A DNA stretch of 33,001 nt from Muribaculaceae bacterium (lineage in GTDB: Bacteria > Bacteroidota > Bacteroidia > Bacteroidales > Muribaculaceae): positions 1 to 33,001 of the forward strand of contig JAEDNZ010000001.1 in the NCBI GenBank assembly GCA_016302215.1. The letters are read 5' to 3'. The translations under genes and the position numbers were made by a program. Shown here one piece after another: positions 1 through 7,970 of this stretch (position 1 is the stretch's first letter; every line of letters starts with the position of its first letter). A model generated the notes under the pieces. The model saw only the letters and a program-made list of their open reading frames with translations, made no database searches and was not told the origin of the DNA.

Positions 1-40
1 GTCTTAAAGCATTGTCGCTTAGAGATTTACACCCCCATAC
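1..40. other. Non-coding left end with an ATTGTC motif
   Basis: No gene is seen in the 40 bases beyond the HNH stop codon. The stretch contains ATTGTCGC at 11-18, and a second ATTGTC (43-48) overlaps the HNH stop. Both match the core of the repeats found at 2097-2236, so they may be outlying members of the same binding-site family. Two 6-base matches could also be chance. Confidence 0.3.
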
Positions 41-355
41 CTATTGTCTTGCTTTATATGATTGTATTAACTTCTTATCTCTCTGACCTTTAGCGTGGTT
101 GCAATCCTTGCATAAGGTCTGCAGGTTGTTCTCGTCATAAAAGTCCTGGCACACCGGCCAGGGAATAATGTGGTCGGTGACCTCGCCAGCCTTGATGATG
201 CCGCGTCGCTTGCACTCCTCGCACAGAGGGTGCATCATGCGCCAAGCCCGCGAGAGCCTTGTCCACCTGCTCGTGTGATATGGGTCCGCAGACCTCTCAC
301 GCTTGTAGCTACCATCATCCTGGCGTCGTTCACCGTCCCAAGCTAATCTTTTCAT
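41..355 (-). CDS. HNH endonuclease
   Basis: This is a 104-residue HNH nuclease. It has a first zinc-knuckle pair (CEEC, about residues 45-48), the catalytic DHIIPW segment (about 61-66), an N residue with NLQTLC (about 77-82) and a second pair (CKDCNHAKG). This is the usual small phage HNH protein that sits just before the small terminase gene and assists DNA packaging in HK97-type cos phages. Here it is the last gene of the early operon, and its ATG overlaps the 3' end of the helicase gene by 26 bases. The small terminase gene lies at the opposite end of the window, which would make the two neighbours if the genome is circular. The family call is firm; a role in packaging is inferred from the family. 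Confidence 0.9.
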   Translation of the reverse strand: MKRLAWDGERRQDDGSYKRERSADPYHTSRWTRLSRAWRMMHPLCEECKRRGIIKAGEVTDHIIPWPVCQDFYDENNLQTLCKDCNHAKGQRDKKLIQSYKARQ

Positions 356-1700
356 ACATCAATGCTTTTAAGGATTTAATCAATGTCTGTTGCATATCTG
401 CCTTGCCATGCAGCGCACGGGTCACCACCTCGTCCATCGTGCCGATGCAGCTCAGGTGGTAACGCAGCACAGGCTTGGTCTGGCCTTGCCTGTAGAGTCT
501 TGCATTGGCCTGCTCATACTGCTCAAGGTTATACGTCGGACTGTACCAGATTATCACGCGCCCGCCCTGCTGCAGGTTTAGCCCAAAGGAGACGGATGCA
601 GGATGACACAGCAGCACTCTGATCTCTCCTCTGTTCCACGCAGCGAGCAGCTCAGGCTCACCCCGGAACGGAACCGCATCAGGCAACGCCCTGGTGATGC
701 GCTCCAGCTCATGTCGGTAGTTGTACATCACCATCGCCGGCTCATCAAGAGACCCGACCAGGTCAGTCAGCGCCTCCAGCTTGGCGGTGCTCACCTCGTG
801 CCAGTCGTGGTCTCCGTCATAGACTGCACCGCTTGCGAACTGCAGTAGCTTGTTGGTGAGGGCTGCAGCGCTCATCGCCTCTATCTGCTCACCGTCAACC
901 TCCAGCAGGCACTCACGCTGAAAATCCTCGTAGGCCTGCAGTTCTGGGAGTCTCAGACTCATGCCGGCATCAATCAACATCGGCATCTCAAGGTAGTCAG
1001 CTGCCTGCATGGATATGGTGATGTCGCTGATCTTGCCAGCAATCTTTTCCTTCGCGCCCTTGACCGGGACCCACTGATAGACCGTGTTGCCGTTGTGCGC
1101 TCCGGGCGTCATGTACTCACGACGGAAGCCGGTGATGTATCTGCCAAGCCTGTCACCGTGGTCTAGCAGTCGGATCTGTGACCACAGATCCTCAAGACCG
1201 TTGGGTGATGGTGTGCCTGTCAGCTCGATGAGTCTCCTGATGTATGGCCTCACCTTATAGAGTGCCTTGTAGCGCTTGGCCTGGTAGTTCTTAAAGCGCG
1301 ACGACTCATCCAGCACCACGCAGTCAAACGGCCACCTCTGTCCTGCCTTGTCATAGTGCTCGACAAGCCAGACCACATTGTCGCAGTTGGTGACATATAG
1401 GTCTGCAGATGTCTCCAGGGCCTTGACTCGCTGCTTTGGAGTGCCAAGCACCAGAGAAAGTCTCATGTGATTGAGATGGTCCCACTTGGCTGCCTCTCCG
1501 CTCCAGGTGTTAAGTGCCACGGACTTGGGTGCGATGACCAGTACACGACTGACCTCGATGGTCTGATACATCAGGATGTCGAGAGCCGTCATAGTGCTGA
1601 CAGTCTTGCCAAGACCCATGTCAAGCAGCAGCGCGCAGTAGGGATGCTCCAGGATAAACTGGGTCGCTCTGGTCTGATAGTTATGCGCCTTGTACTTCAT
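330..1700 (-). CDS. SNF2-family DEAD-like helicase
   Basis: A 456-residue superfamily 2 ATPase of the SNF2 type common in phage replication modules. Visible motifs are Walker A (DMGLGKT, 27-33), motif II as DESS (131-134), motif III as TGTPSPN (161-167), and a C-terminal motif VI with RLYRQGQ in the last 60 residues. It is expected to be an ATP-driven DNA translocase that remodels or unwinds DNA during phage replication or recombination. The start overlaps the end of the VRR-NUC gene by 20 bases, which suggests translational coupling. The order VRR-NUC, SNF2 helicase, HNH, then terminase is common in phages. Its substrate cannot be read from the sequence. Confidence 0.92.
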   Translation of the reverse strand: MKYKAHNYQTRATQFILEHPYCALLLDMGLGKTVSTMTALDILMYQTIEVSRVLVIAPKSVALNTWSGEAAKWDHLNHMRLSLVLGTPKQRVKALETSADLYVTNCDNVVWLVEHYDKAGQRWPFDCVVLDESSRFKNYQAKRYKALYKVRPYIRRLIELTGTPSPNGLEDLWSQIRLLDHGDRLGRYITGFRREYMTPGAHNGNTVYQWVPVKGAKEKIAGKISDITISMQAADYLEMPMLIDAGMSLRLPELQAYEDFQRECLLEVDGEQIEAMSAAALTNKLLQFASGAVYDGDHDWHEVSTAKLEALTDLVGSLDEPAMVMYNYRHELERITRALPDAVPFRGEPELLAAWNRGEIRVLLCHPASVSFGLNLQQGGRVIIWYSPTYNLEQYEQANARLYRQGQTKPVLRYHLSCIGTMDEVVTRALHGKADMQQTLIKSLKALMYEKISLGR

Positions 1701-2076
1701 AAAGCAGGTCTACAATCAGATTGTCCAAGCTATCGGTTGTGTCCACTACCTCTACCCGGTAACCAAGCTCGCGGAGTCTCTCGTGTGTCACTCTCTGCAG
1801 GGCCGTCGGCTTTTTGCCCGTGGTCTTAATTTCTGCGAAGCAGACACGGCCTCCCGGCATCAGGATGAGGCGGTCCGGCAACCCGCGTTGGTACTGACTG
1901 GTGAGCTTGATGCACATCCAGCCAAGCGCCTTGCACCGCTCACGCAGCTCCGACTCCAGGGCCTTTTCGGAGGCTGGGACAATCCCTCGCGCGCGCGCGT
2001 ATACACTAGCGTGCATTAGGCGTGCATTTTCCGCCTCTTGTCTGCCTAATTTTGCCAAATTGCTCATACTTTTCAT
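1681..2076 (-). CDS. VRR-NUC domain nuclease
   Basis: A 131-residue protein with the PD-(D/E)XK core of the VRR-NUC family: GLPDRL, then a strand ending FAEIK with the catalytic E and K, then a helix (RVTHERLRELG) and the strand YRVEVV. Stand-alone VRR-NUC proteins in phages are structure-specific nucleases, probably acting on branched replication or recombination intermediates, and are typically encoded beside an SNF2 helicase as here. Two in-frame ATGs exist, at 2076 and 2067; neither has a Shine-Dalgarno sequence, so the start is uncertain by three codons. Upstream is the 160-base repeat-rich gap. Confidence 0.88.
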   Translation of the reverse strand: MKSMSNLAKLGRQEAENARLMHASVYARARGIVPASEKALESELRERCKALGWMCIKLTSQYQRGLPDRLILMPGGRVCFAEIKTTGKKPTALQRVTHERLRELGYRVEVVDTTDSLDNLIVDLLYEVQGA

Positions 2077-2096
2077 TTTTCCATTTTTATTGTAAC

Positions 2097-2236
2097 ATTG
2101 TCACACTAATTTATAAATCATTAATAGCTAGAGCATTAAGGTGAGACAATAAGTGAGACAATAAGTGAGACAATAAAATTATTGTCTCGGGACAATAAAA
2201 CCTTTGTCACACCATTGTCCCATGCATTGTCACACC
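2097..2236. repeat. ATTGTC iteron array (possible origin or operator cluster)
   Basis: The gap between the primase-helicase and VRR-NUC genes carries nine copies of ATTGTCnC or its complement, at about 2097, 2141, 2153, 2165, 2181, 2189, 2204, 2214 and 2226; the 2204 copy begins TTTGTC. Three are exact tandem copies of a 12-mer, GTGAGACAATAA (2141-2176). Positions 2167-2188 form a perfect 10-bp inverted repeat around a 2-base centre (GAGACAATAA, AA, TTATTGTCTC). The flank at 2060-2140 is very AT-rich. Iterons beside an AT-rich stretch and a replication initiator gene suggest a replication origin; a repressor operator cluster is the alternative. No convincing Bacteroidetes promoter was found here. 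Confidence 0.7.
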
Positions 2237-4675
2237 CTAATCAAACCACTCATCAGGTATAATCCACCTCCTTTGCTGCCCGTATATTTTGTCTCCGTTG
2301 CGCAATTTCGTCGGCCCCTCCAAGCCCATCCGACCGAGCGTCGCATTTATGTCTCGCGTCTTATACCTGTCGCAGTTATATATACCTAGTATTTCCTCTG
2401 CCACCTCCAGCGCACAGATAGTCTTGCGCCTCGTCATCATCCCGGCCTCCACCTCCATGCGAGGGTCGATCTTGCCCTGCATGTAGTTGCGCCGATACTC
2501 CCGTGGCAGCTCGTACCAGTTAGCCGGTATAGGCTTGCGCAGCGCCTCGTCTATGACTCCGACCCAGGCGTCATCCTGGCTCTCATTGAGCTCTGACTGT
2601 CGCGCCCTTGCGAGTGTCTCCAGACTCTCAGACAGGTACAGAGGCTCACCGGCCTTGTAGCAGTGCAGCGCCTCCGCCCAGACCTGCATCAGCACATCAT
2701 CTGTCAGGTCATCAAGGCTCAGAGGTGCCTCAGTCACTCCGCACTGTACCGGCCAAAACCGGCGGTTGCCTGTATCACCCTTAAGAAAGTGGTCGACGTT
2801 GGTTGAGGCGAAGAACACACACTGCCTGCCGTAGTTCTCCTTGGTCCGCCCATAGGCCGGGCGGTACTCGTCAGCCACCTTGGAGATGAACGCCTTGAAC
2901 GACTCCACCGTCGCACGGTTGTAGTCCTTGAGCTCGCCCATCTCGATGATCCAGCAGCCGCGCAGCTGCTCCATCGAGTCTTTGGATCCGATGTCATTGC
3001 TGGTAAACGAGTCGCTGAACCACTGCATCCCGAGGCGCCTCAGGAGCCTTGACTTGCCAAGGCCCTCAGGACCTACGAGGGTCAGGACGTAGTCGAACTT
3101 GCACCCCGGCTGCATCACCCTCGCCACCGCAGCGGTGAGCTGCTTGCGTGTCATCGCTCGTGTGACCTCGTTGTCCTCAGCGCCCAGGTAGTCATGCAGC
3201 AGTGTCTCGATGCGCGGGGTGCCGTCCCAGCGGGGGAGTCCTCCGAAGAAGTCCCTAATAGGATGGTAGCGGTCCTGACTCACCACGGCCTCAAAGGCGT
3301 CAATGAGGGTAGCCTTGACCACCTTGCTGCCGCTGTAGGCCTCGGAGAGCCAGCAGGGGAGTGCGGCATAGTCAGCGTTGTCGAAGCGGTCGATGGCTGC
3401 AGCACCCCCTTGCGACGCAGCATAGACCCTATGAGGGCGCCATGGCAGGTCCTTGACCGTCACAAGGCAGCCATAGAACTCGTCATACCTGACGCATCCA
3501 GCAATTCGCGGGTCGCGCTTGATAACCTGCATGTAGTTGGCGTGCGTTGCCACCAGACCGTGCTTGTCGACCTTGATGTAGTCGAGCCAGTTGTCCTCTC
3601 CGTCGCTGATGCCGGCAAAGTCCTCTGCCGCTCCGCTCACCGTCTCGCGAGCCATCATCGTCTGCACTGCCTGGTCACCCATCGCGAGCTGCTCCATAGC
3701 CTGGTAGGACTTGAGACGGTTGACCGGGGTGTCCGGCGCTGCACCGTAGTCCTTGTCGCCATACAGGTGTATCCTCACAAGGTCCCAGGCGTTGACCTCC
3801 CTGAGGTGACACGGGTCGGTCCCGTGGTGACTGTAGAGCCACTTGTCATCGTACACCAGCGCACCACCCTTGGAGGTGCCCGCCGTGTAGGTGTAGCGGT
3901 TGTCGCTGTAGTGCTCGTATACCCCCGGGAGCCACCGCTCCATCGCCTCGGTGATGCTGTAGCAGCGGCAGAACGCGCCGATGATGCCACGCTTGCTGCA
4001 CGGGTCCTCCTGCTTGCGACCCCGCACCCCTCGTGTGATGGCCCGCTCCCTCGAGCTGGTCGGCCACTCCAGCGGGTTGCTGATGTCGTCAAAGCCCGCC
4101 CTCACGTCGTCAGGGCCGATGGCTGCACCCTCTCCGGAGAGACAGAGGTACTCACCGTCACGCGATGCGCTCGGCCAGTACATCAGCCGCTCCGGCTGGT
4201 AGGTGCTGTCGTCGAAGAGGTCCATCCCTATGAGGTTGGCGACGGTGCGCGCGATGGGCTCGTAGTCGTCCGGCCCGACGTCCTTGGTCAGAGGCACGAT
4301 CAGCCTGTAACGTGGCGCGTCAGGCTGGTGACTGTGTGTAGTGTATAGCACCCACGCCGTGCCCTCCAGGGCGGAGCGCACGACATCCGCCGTGGTGGCG
4401 TTGGCATAGTCGATGTCCAGTGTGATGAGGGACCTGCTCACGACCGTGGAAGCTTTGCGATGTGGGCCGTCCAGCCCGCCACCGACGAAGCCCCCGACGT
4501 CTTTGATGCGGGCCCTCTCGTCACGGCTCATGGCCTTGTACTGCTCGGCGGTCTCCGGTGTGCGGATGGGCTGCTGGAGCCGTGCGACCAGATCAGGCCA
4601 CCCGACCCACGTAGCTCTCCAGTGTGTGTCAGCGCGATGCTTGCCGACACTGATTTTGTATTGGCGCTCGTCCAT
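2237..4675 (-). CDS. VapE-type primase-helicase
   Basis: An 812-residue two-part replication protein. The N-terminal part looks like an archaeo-eukaryotic primase: a DID acidic pair after ITL (87-89), THSH (113-116) and the strand RYRLIVPL (122-129). The C-terminal half is a virulence-associated protein E ATPase with Walker A GPEGLGKS (about 534-541), a Walker B-like strand CWIIEMGE (about 572-580) and the FFASTNVDHF sensor region followed by GNRRFWPV. It is expected to prime and unwind DNA at the phage replication fork, partnering the family A polymerase further upstream. The gene ends at the iteron array, fitting a replication initiator encoded next to its origin. The ATPase call is firm; the primase call is somewhat less so. 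Confidence 0.88.
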   Translation of the reverse strand: MDERQYKISVGKHRADTHWRATWVGWPDLVARLQQPIRTPETAEQYKAMSRDERARIKDVGGFVGGGLDGPHRKASTVVSRSLITLDIDYANATTADVVRSALEGTAWVLYTTHSHQPDAPRYRLIVPLTKDVGPDDYEPIARTVANLIGMDLFDDSTYQPERLMYWPSASRDGEYLCLSGEGAAIGPDDVRAGFDDISNPLEWPTSSRERAITRGVRGRKQEDPCSKRGIIGAFCRCYSITEAMERWLPGVYEHYSDNRYTYTAGTSKGGALVYDDKWLYSHHGTDPCHLREVNAWDLVRIHLYGDKDYGAAPDTPVNRLKSYQAMEQLAMGDQAVQTMMARETVSGAAEDFAGISDGEDNWLDYIKVDKHGLVATHANYMQVIKRDPRIAGCVRYDEFYGCLVTVKDLPWRPHRVYAASQGGAAAIDRFDNADYAALPCWLSEAYSGSKVVKATLIDAFEAVVSQDRYHPIRDFFGGLPRWDGTPRIETLLHDYLGAEDNEVTRAMTRKQLTAAVARVMQPGCKFDYVLTLVGPEGLGKSRLLRRLGMQWFSDSFTSNDIGSKDSMEQLRGCWIIEMGELKDYNRATVESFKAFISKVADEYRPAYGRTKENYGRQCVFFASTNVDHFLKGDTGNRRFWPVQCGVTEAPLSLDDLTDDVLMQVWAEALHCYKAGEPLYLSESLETLARARQSELNESQDDAWVGVIDEALRKPIPANWYELPREYRRNYMQGKIDPRMEVEAGMMTRRKTICALEVAEEILGIYNCDRYKTRDINATLGRMGLEGPTKLRNGDKIYGQQRRWIIPDEWFD

Positions 4676-4679
4676 AAGC

Positions 4680-4892
4680 TTAGTTGAGTTTGTTTATCAT
4701 ATCGTCAAGCCATCGCCTGACATTGTTGTAATTTGTGCTCCGAAAGCGGTACCGATGCCCGTGATATCTGATTTCGGCCACCCATCTGAGCCGCTTCGAT
4801 GGCGTTCCATAGACGTGCAGCTCTGAGCCGCCACGGCCATGCCTGAGTCCAGGATTGTTCTGTTCGGTATAAATGCAGCCCGTTCTTTTCAT
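4680..4892 (-). CDS. Small basic protein, possible AP2-like DNA-binding fold
   Basis: A 70-residue protein rich in Arg and aromatic residues. The C-terminal half (RWVAEIRYHGHRYRF, then a helix through WLDDMINKL) has the strand-strand-strand-helix pattern of AP2/integrase arm-type DNA-binding domains, so a small DNA-binding role is plausible. It starts one base after the methylase stop codon and ends four bases before the primase-helicase start, so it is clearly part of the operon. No specific family is recognised and the fold is only inferred from pattern. Confidence 0.65.
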   Translation of the reverse strand: MKRTGCIYTEQNNPGLRHGRGGSELHVYGTPSKRLRWVAEIRYHGHRYRFRSTNYNNVRRWLDDMINKLN

Positions 4893-4893
4893 G

Positions 4894-5814
4894 TCAATAG
4901 GAGTTTATCAAGTCTTTGAGCCGTCTTATCAGGATTTTGTCTAGATCCCATCCCTCAATCAATGCAACCCTTTTGCTGAAGTCTATTTCCTTTTTGAGAC
5001 GAACGATAATATCCTCGTGAGCTTGAAGTTCTGTGGTCCTTGCGTCAAATGGAGACTTTTCAGGCCCTGGAGGCATAACGTAAGAGGATACTGAAAGGTT
5101 GAATCCATTGCCCTCTATCTCGCTGATTGGAACGTTTCTGCTTAGCCCGTGTTCCACATCAACGAAGCGTATGGTGTTCCAGTCGCCCCGATTCTTCTTC
5201 ATCACAATAAGGCAGGTAGCTATGTTCGTATCGTCAAAGAACCCACCAGGAATATGATGCACCTCTTCTATGACATTTATCCTAACCAGCCATTCTCGTA
5301 TTTTTCCTTCTCTCTGTCCACGATACAGTATTCCTGGAAAGCCTAGGCAGGCGGCCACGCCATCATCGGAAAGCATGTACAATATGTGTAGCAGGAAGGC
5401 GTAGTCTGCCCTGCTTCTAGGTGGAAGGCAGGGGGCTGCTATAAAGCGAGCGTCATAACCGGCTATTTTGCCTGGCTCCCAGCTGACTGAGAATGGAGGG
5501 TTCGCTACGATGCCACGAAATTTCTTATCGAGAAAAGCAGGCTCCAAGAGGGTATCTCCGGCGACAATGTGTGCGTTCTTGAGAGCCTTCTGTGTCTCCT
5601 CGGCTTGCCTTGGGTTTAGCTCTTGGCCATACTTGACAACATCGTCTCCAAACGCAGATAGGAGAGCACCGCTGCCACATGTTGGATCATAAACCTCCTT
5701 AACATCTACAGGGATGATTTGTTTGATGATTTCAGCGAGTTTCGGATCAGTATAGAACACACCGTGCTCCTTATAATCGTTTCTCAGCTGCTTCAAGCTC
5801 TTGCTCTGGTCCAT
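4894..5814 (-). CDS. N-6 adenine DNA methyltransferase (HsdM-like), orphan
   Basis: A 306-residue class I DNA methylase of the N6_Mtase/HsdM type. Motif I is DPTCGSG (43-49, AdoMet binding) and motif IV is NPPF (105-108, catalytic), with PRSRADYAFLLHIL following as expected for the type I M-subunit family. No specificity subunit, restriction subunit or other nuclease partner is next to it, so it looks like an orphan methylase that could protect phage DNA from host restriction or mark it. It forms a visibly AT-richer block with the two genes upstream, unlike the rest of the window. The target recognition sequence cannot be told. Confidence 0.9.
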   Translation of the reverse strand: MDQSKSLKQLRNDYKEHGVFYTDPKLAEIIKQIIPVDVKEVYDPTCGSGALLSAFGDDVVKYGQELNPRQAEETQKALKNAHIVAGDTLLEPAFLDKKFRGIVANPPFSVSWEPGKIAGYDARFIAAPCLPPRSRADYAFLLHILYMLSDDGVAACLGFPGILYRGQREGKIREWLVRINVIEEVHHIPGGFFDDTNIATCLIVMKKNRGDWNTIRFVDVEHGLSRNVPISEIEGNGFNLSVSSYVMPPGPEKSPFDARTTELQAHEDIIVRLKKEIDFSKRVALIEGWDLDKILIRRLKDLINSY

Positions 5815-5818
5815 AATT

Positions 5819-6190
5819 TCAGCTCTTTATGCCTTTACACTTGATTTTCATTGATGGTGTCTCCTCCTTCTCAATCGGCATGACGGTGTAGCCACTTATT
5901 AGCTCTTTCATCCGCTGCCTCTCTTCCTTATCCTTGACACGGAAAAGGTCAACAACGCTCTCCATCATCTGGTCTATAGTGCCCTCACCACCCAGCAACC
6001 CGGGCAGATTTGTGAGCATGAGTAGAGCCATGTGGTTGGAGGCGAGCAGAGTCTTCGCCTTTTCGACAAGTTCGCTTGATTGCTTGTCATCCTTAATCAC
6101 TTGGTCAAAAAAGTCCAGGTGCAGCAGCAGCTCTAAAGTCATTTGTGGCAGAACGTTCTCGAGCAGCACCTTTTTCACTTCCTCAGTCAT
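5819..6190 (-). CDS. Hypothetical protein between PAPS-reductase-like and methylase genes
   Basis: A 123-residue, mostly helical, soluble and charged protein that I do not recognise. It has no cysteine pair or nucleotide-binding motif; its hydrophobic heptad-like middle (TLELLLHLDFF, MALLMLTNLPGLL) suggests a helical bundle. It begins just after the PAPS-reductase-like gene stop (6193) with a clear Shine-Dalgarno sequence and ends five bases before the methylase start, so the three are probably made together. A function tied to the methylase or the PP-loop enzyme is possible only by association. Confidence 0.7.
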   Translation of the reverse strand: MTEEVKKVLLENVLPQMTLELLLHLDFFDQVIKDDKQSSELVEKAKTLLASNHMALLMLTNLPGLLGGEGTIDQMMESVVDLFRVKDKEERQRMKELISGYTVMPIEKEETPSMKIKCKGIKS

Positions 6191-6192
6191 AA

Positions 6193-7029
6193 TTATTCCT
6201 CCATATCAATGTTAAATTCCTTCTGTAAAAATTTCTTCCAATCGAATTCTCCGAATAAGCCGTAAGTCATTTCCTTAAAGGCATCCATATTTTCGCAATA
6301 CAACATATACCCCATAGCCTCAAAAGCATCCTTGAATTTGACTTTTGCTTTTCCGTTTTGGTATTTTTCCGATGTAAAATACTTCTGTCCTGCCCTTATC
6401 CAAGCCTTGAGCATTTTAGGGTTCTCCTTAAACTCTTGTATCCTCTTCTTCTTTGATGTTAGAGGACATCCCACACAACCAAGTCTTCGAGTAACATCGA
6501 ATTGACCATTCTTATAATATAAAGGATGACACTTGATATTCCGTTCTTTTATGAATTCTGCAACATCATCGTCAGTCCATTCGAGGATGGGGAGATACAC
6601 TTTAACTTTTTCCTTTGCGGAGTAAACTCGGCACATTTCAGGCTCTTTATACCTTTCGGCTCTCTTTCGGCTTTCACTTCTTCTGATACCTTGTATTGCC
6701 CTATCACAGACCTTATACTCTTTCAATTCAGAACAACAGAAACGACGAAATCTTGAAGGAAATCCGCGTTCGCTGATTAACTGAAAGAAAGTTTTTTCGG
6801 GATGAATGACCTCCGCACCCACTTCCCTTGCGTGAGCGATAGCCCCCGGAGGGTCTATCGTGGTATTCTTGTATATCGCCCGATACGGTATCCCTGCCAT
6901 CTTTGCGAGTTCAAGAATGACATCAGAATCTTTGCCTCCACTATAACTAATCTCAATATCTCCGTCTTGCGGGATTGATTGTAGTAATTTTATGGCAAAA
7001 TCAACCTTCTTTTGTAGTTCTTTGGTCAC
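6193..7029 (-). CDS. PAPS reductase-like PP-loop protein
   Basis: A 278-residue member of the phosphoadenosine phosphosulfate reductase/DndC-like superfamily. The PP-loop SGGKDS is at 30-35. Cysteines are at 98-99 (FCC) and C185xxC188 (GCVGC), a pattern seen in members that bind an iron-sulfur cluster. The family activates a substrate by adenylation and in phages may serve in sulfur transfer or nucleic-acid modification; the substrate here is unknown. It lies with a DNA methylase, which suggests a DNA or RNA modification role rather than sulfate assimilation. The start is GTG at 7029: no in-frame ATG occurs before the upstream TAG, and an AAGGAGG lies seven bases ahead. The gene is distinctly AT-rich compared with its neighbours. 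Confidence 0.88.
   Translation of the reverse strand: MTKELQKKVDFAIKLLQSIPQDGDIEISYSGGKDSDVILELAKMAGIPYRAIYKNTTIDPPGAIAHAREVGAEVIHPEKTFFQLISERGFPSRFRRFCCSELKEYKVCDRAIQGIRRSESRKRAERYKEPEMCRVYSAKEKVKVYLPILEWTDDDVAEFIKERNIKCHPLYYKNGQFDVTRRLGCVGCPLTSKKKRIQEFKENPKMLKAWIRAGQKYFTSEKYQNGKAKVKFKDAFEAMGYMLYCENMDAFKEMTYGLFGEFDWKKFLQKEFNIDMEE
6198..6202 (-). promoter_or_regulatory. Shine-Dalgarno GGAGG for the 123-residue gene
   Basis: GGAGG sits seven bases before the ATG at 6190, inside the last codons of the upstream gene. Nearly all other genes in the window lack such a site, as is normal in Bacteroidetes, so this is notable. Confidence 0.7.
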
Positions 7030-7036
7030 AACTAAT

Positions 7037-7043
7037 CCTCCTT
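7037..7043 (-). promoter_or_regulatory. Strong Shine-Dalgarno AAGGAGG fixing a GTG start
   Basis: AAGGAGG lies seven bases before GTG at 7029 and decides the start of the PAPS-reductase-like gene. It falls just before the stop codon region of the preceding gene (stop at 7044-7046). Confidence 0.75.
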
Positions 7044-7649
7044 TTAATATCTAGATATAGGCCTCTCGTCAAGATGAGGCCCGTTGTAGTAATGGCATCC
7101 GCATCGAGCGAGGTCGAGCCACGACAGGCGGAAGTCCTTGCCGACAATCGACGGACAGGACTTAGCTGACGCACAGTTGTTGCAGCTCCTCTTGACGTAA
7201 CGGTAGTCCTTGCAAGACTTGACGAAAGGCAGACCGCGTTGCACCTCCTGCTCCCTGGGTGCCGGAGCCACCGGTGCTACCGGAGGGGCCACCTTGGCTG
7301 AGACCTCATTGTGTGTTTTCCGCTTTGTCAGCACCGGTGCGCTGCCGAGAGTCTTGGCCGCCTTTCTCGCAAGCCAACGTAGCTGATATATGTAGCTCAA
7401 CGATTTGCCATATTTCTCGGCTAACTCAGCCGATGTGTAGTTACCTGATCTGAGGTCTGCCGCGAGCGCATCATTCGGTCGCGGATGAGCCGCAAGCATA
7501 TCTCTGATCCATAGCTCCGCCTCCACCTGGCTGTAGCAGGTCCGACAGTAGGTGCGCCGGTTGATCGTCACCGTCGCAAGATACCTGACGCCATCGGGGC
7601 ATTTCTCACAGGGCCGCCCCGGCCTCTTAACTATACCTCCACGATTCAT
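7044..7649 (-). CDS. Hypothetical zinc-ribbon/HTH protein
   Basis: A 201-residue basic protein not matched to a named family. The N-terminus has a CxxC (CEKC, about 14-17) and a second CxxC (CRTC, about 35-38), likely a zinc ribbon. The middle (SGNYTSAELAEKYGKSLSYI, about 68-87) looks like a helix-turn-helix. A Pro/Ala-rich linker (about 117-131) leads to a C-terminal cysteine cluster (SCNNCASAKSC, then CGCH). Two metal-binding ends around an HTH suggest a DNA-binding regulator or replication accessory. It overlaps the preceding gene by an ATGA junction, consistent with coupled translation. Confidence 0.7.
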   Translation of the reverse strand: MNRGGIVKRPGRPCEKCPDGVRYLATVTINRRTYCRTCYSQVEAELWIRDMLAAHPRPNDALAADLRSGNYTSAELAEKYGKSLSYIYQLRWLARKAAKTLGSAPVLTKRKTHNEVSAKVAPPVAPVAPAPREQEVQRGLPFVKSCKDYRYVKRSCNNCASAKSCPSIVGKDFRLSWLDLARCGCHYYNGPHLDERPISRY

Positions 7650-7969
7650 TGCTCTCTCATTGCCTGGTCAAACACCCCGCGTAACTCCGGGTAAAAATTC
7701 TTTAACATTTGCATCAACACATCCAATGTCTGCTCGTCGCGTATATCGACGCTGATGAGCACCTCTTTAGGATCCACCACCGTTAGCTCCAAATGTTCGC
7801 CAAACGCATCGACGGAGTGCTTCATCGAGTGCAGGACACCTTTATCGGCCAGCACGCGGGCCACGCTTATAGCGGCTTTTATAGCCTCGTGTCTCTTCCG
7901 CTTATTTTCCTCTTCTGCCGCTTCGGCCTTTATCTGGGCCAGAATCATTTTTGTTGTCATGTATGTCAT
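7646..7969 (-). CDS. Hypothetical small phage protein
   Basis: A protein of about 107 residues from the ATG at 7969, just after the polymerase stop codon (7971); a longer reading from a GTG at 7993 would overlap the polymerase and is less likely. The N-terminal third is a charged helix (KAEAAEEENKRKRHEAIKAA), followed by an alpha/beta stretch with HLELTVVDPKEVLISVDI. No family is recognised. Its position between polymerase and zinc-ribbon genes, with an ATGA overlap downstream, places it in the replication operon. Confidence 0.65.
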   Translation of the reverse strand: MTYMTTKMILAQIKAEAAEEENKRKRHEAIKAAISVARVLADKGVLHSMKHSVDAFGEHLELTVVDPKEVLISVDIRDEQTLDVLMQMLKNFYPELRGVFDQAMREQ

Positions 7970-7970
7970 T

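Noticed and set aside
2141..2176. Short CRISPR-like direct repeats
   Set aside because: The 12-base units are directly tandem without spacers, and related half-sites occur in both orientations, so this is an iteron or operator array.
3194..4348. Long plus-strand open frame (384 codons) opposite the primase-helicase gene
   Set aside because: It lies fully antisense to a gene with clear motifs; the translated sequence is low-complexity (Val, Arg, His, Leu rich) as expected from the complement of a GC-rich gene. The same holds for plus-strand frames at 7755-8927, 21629-22786 and 31748-32617.
4894..7029. Restriction-modification or Dnd phosphorothioation system
   Set aside because: Only a methylase and a PP-loop protein are present; no specificity or restriction subunit and no DndB, DndD or DndE-like gene is nearby.
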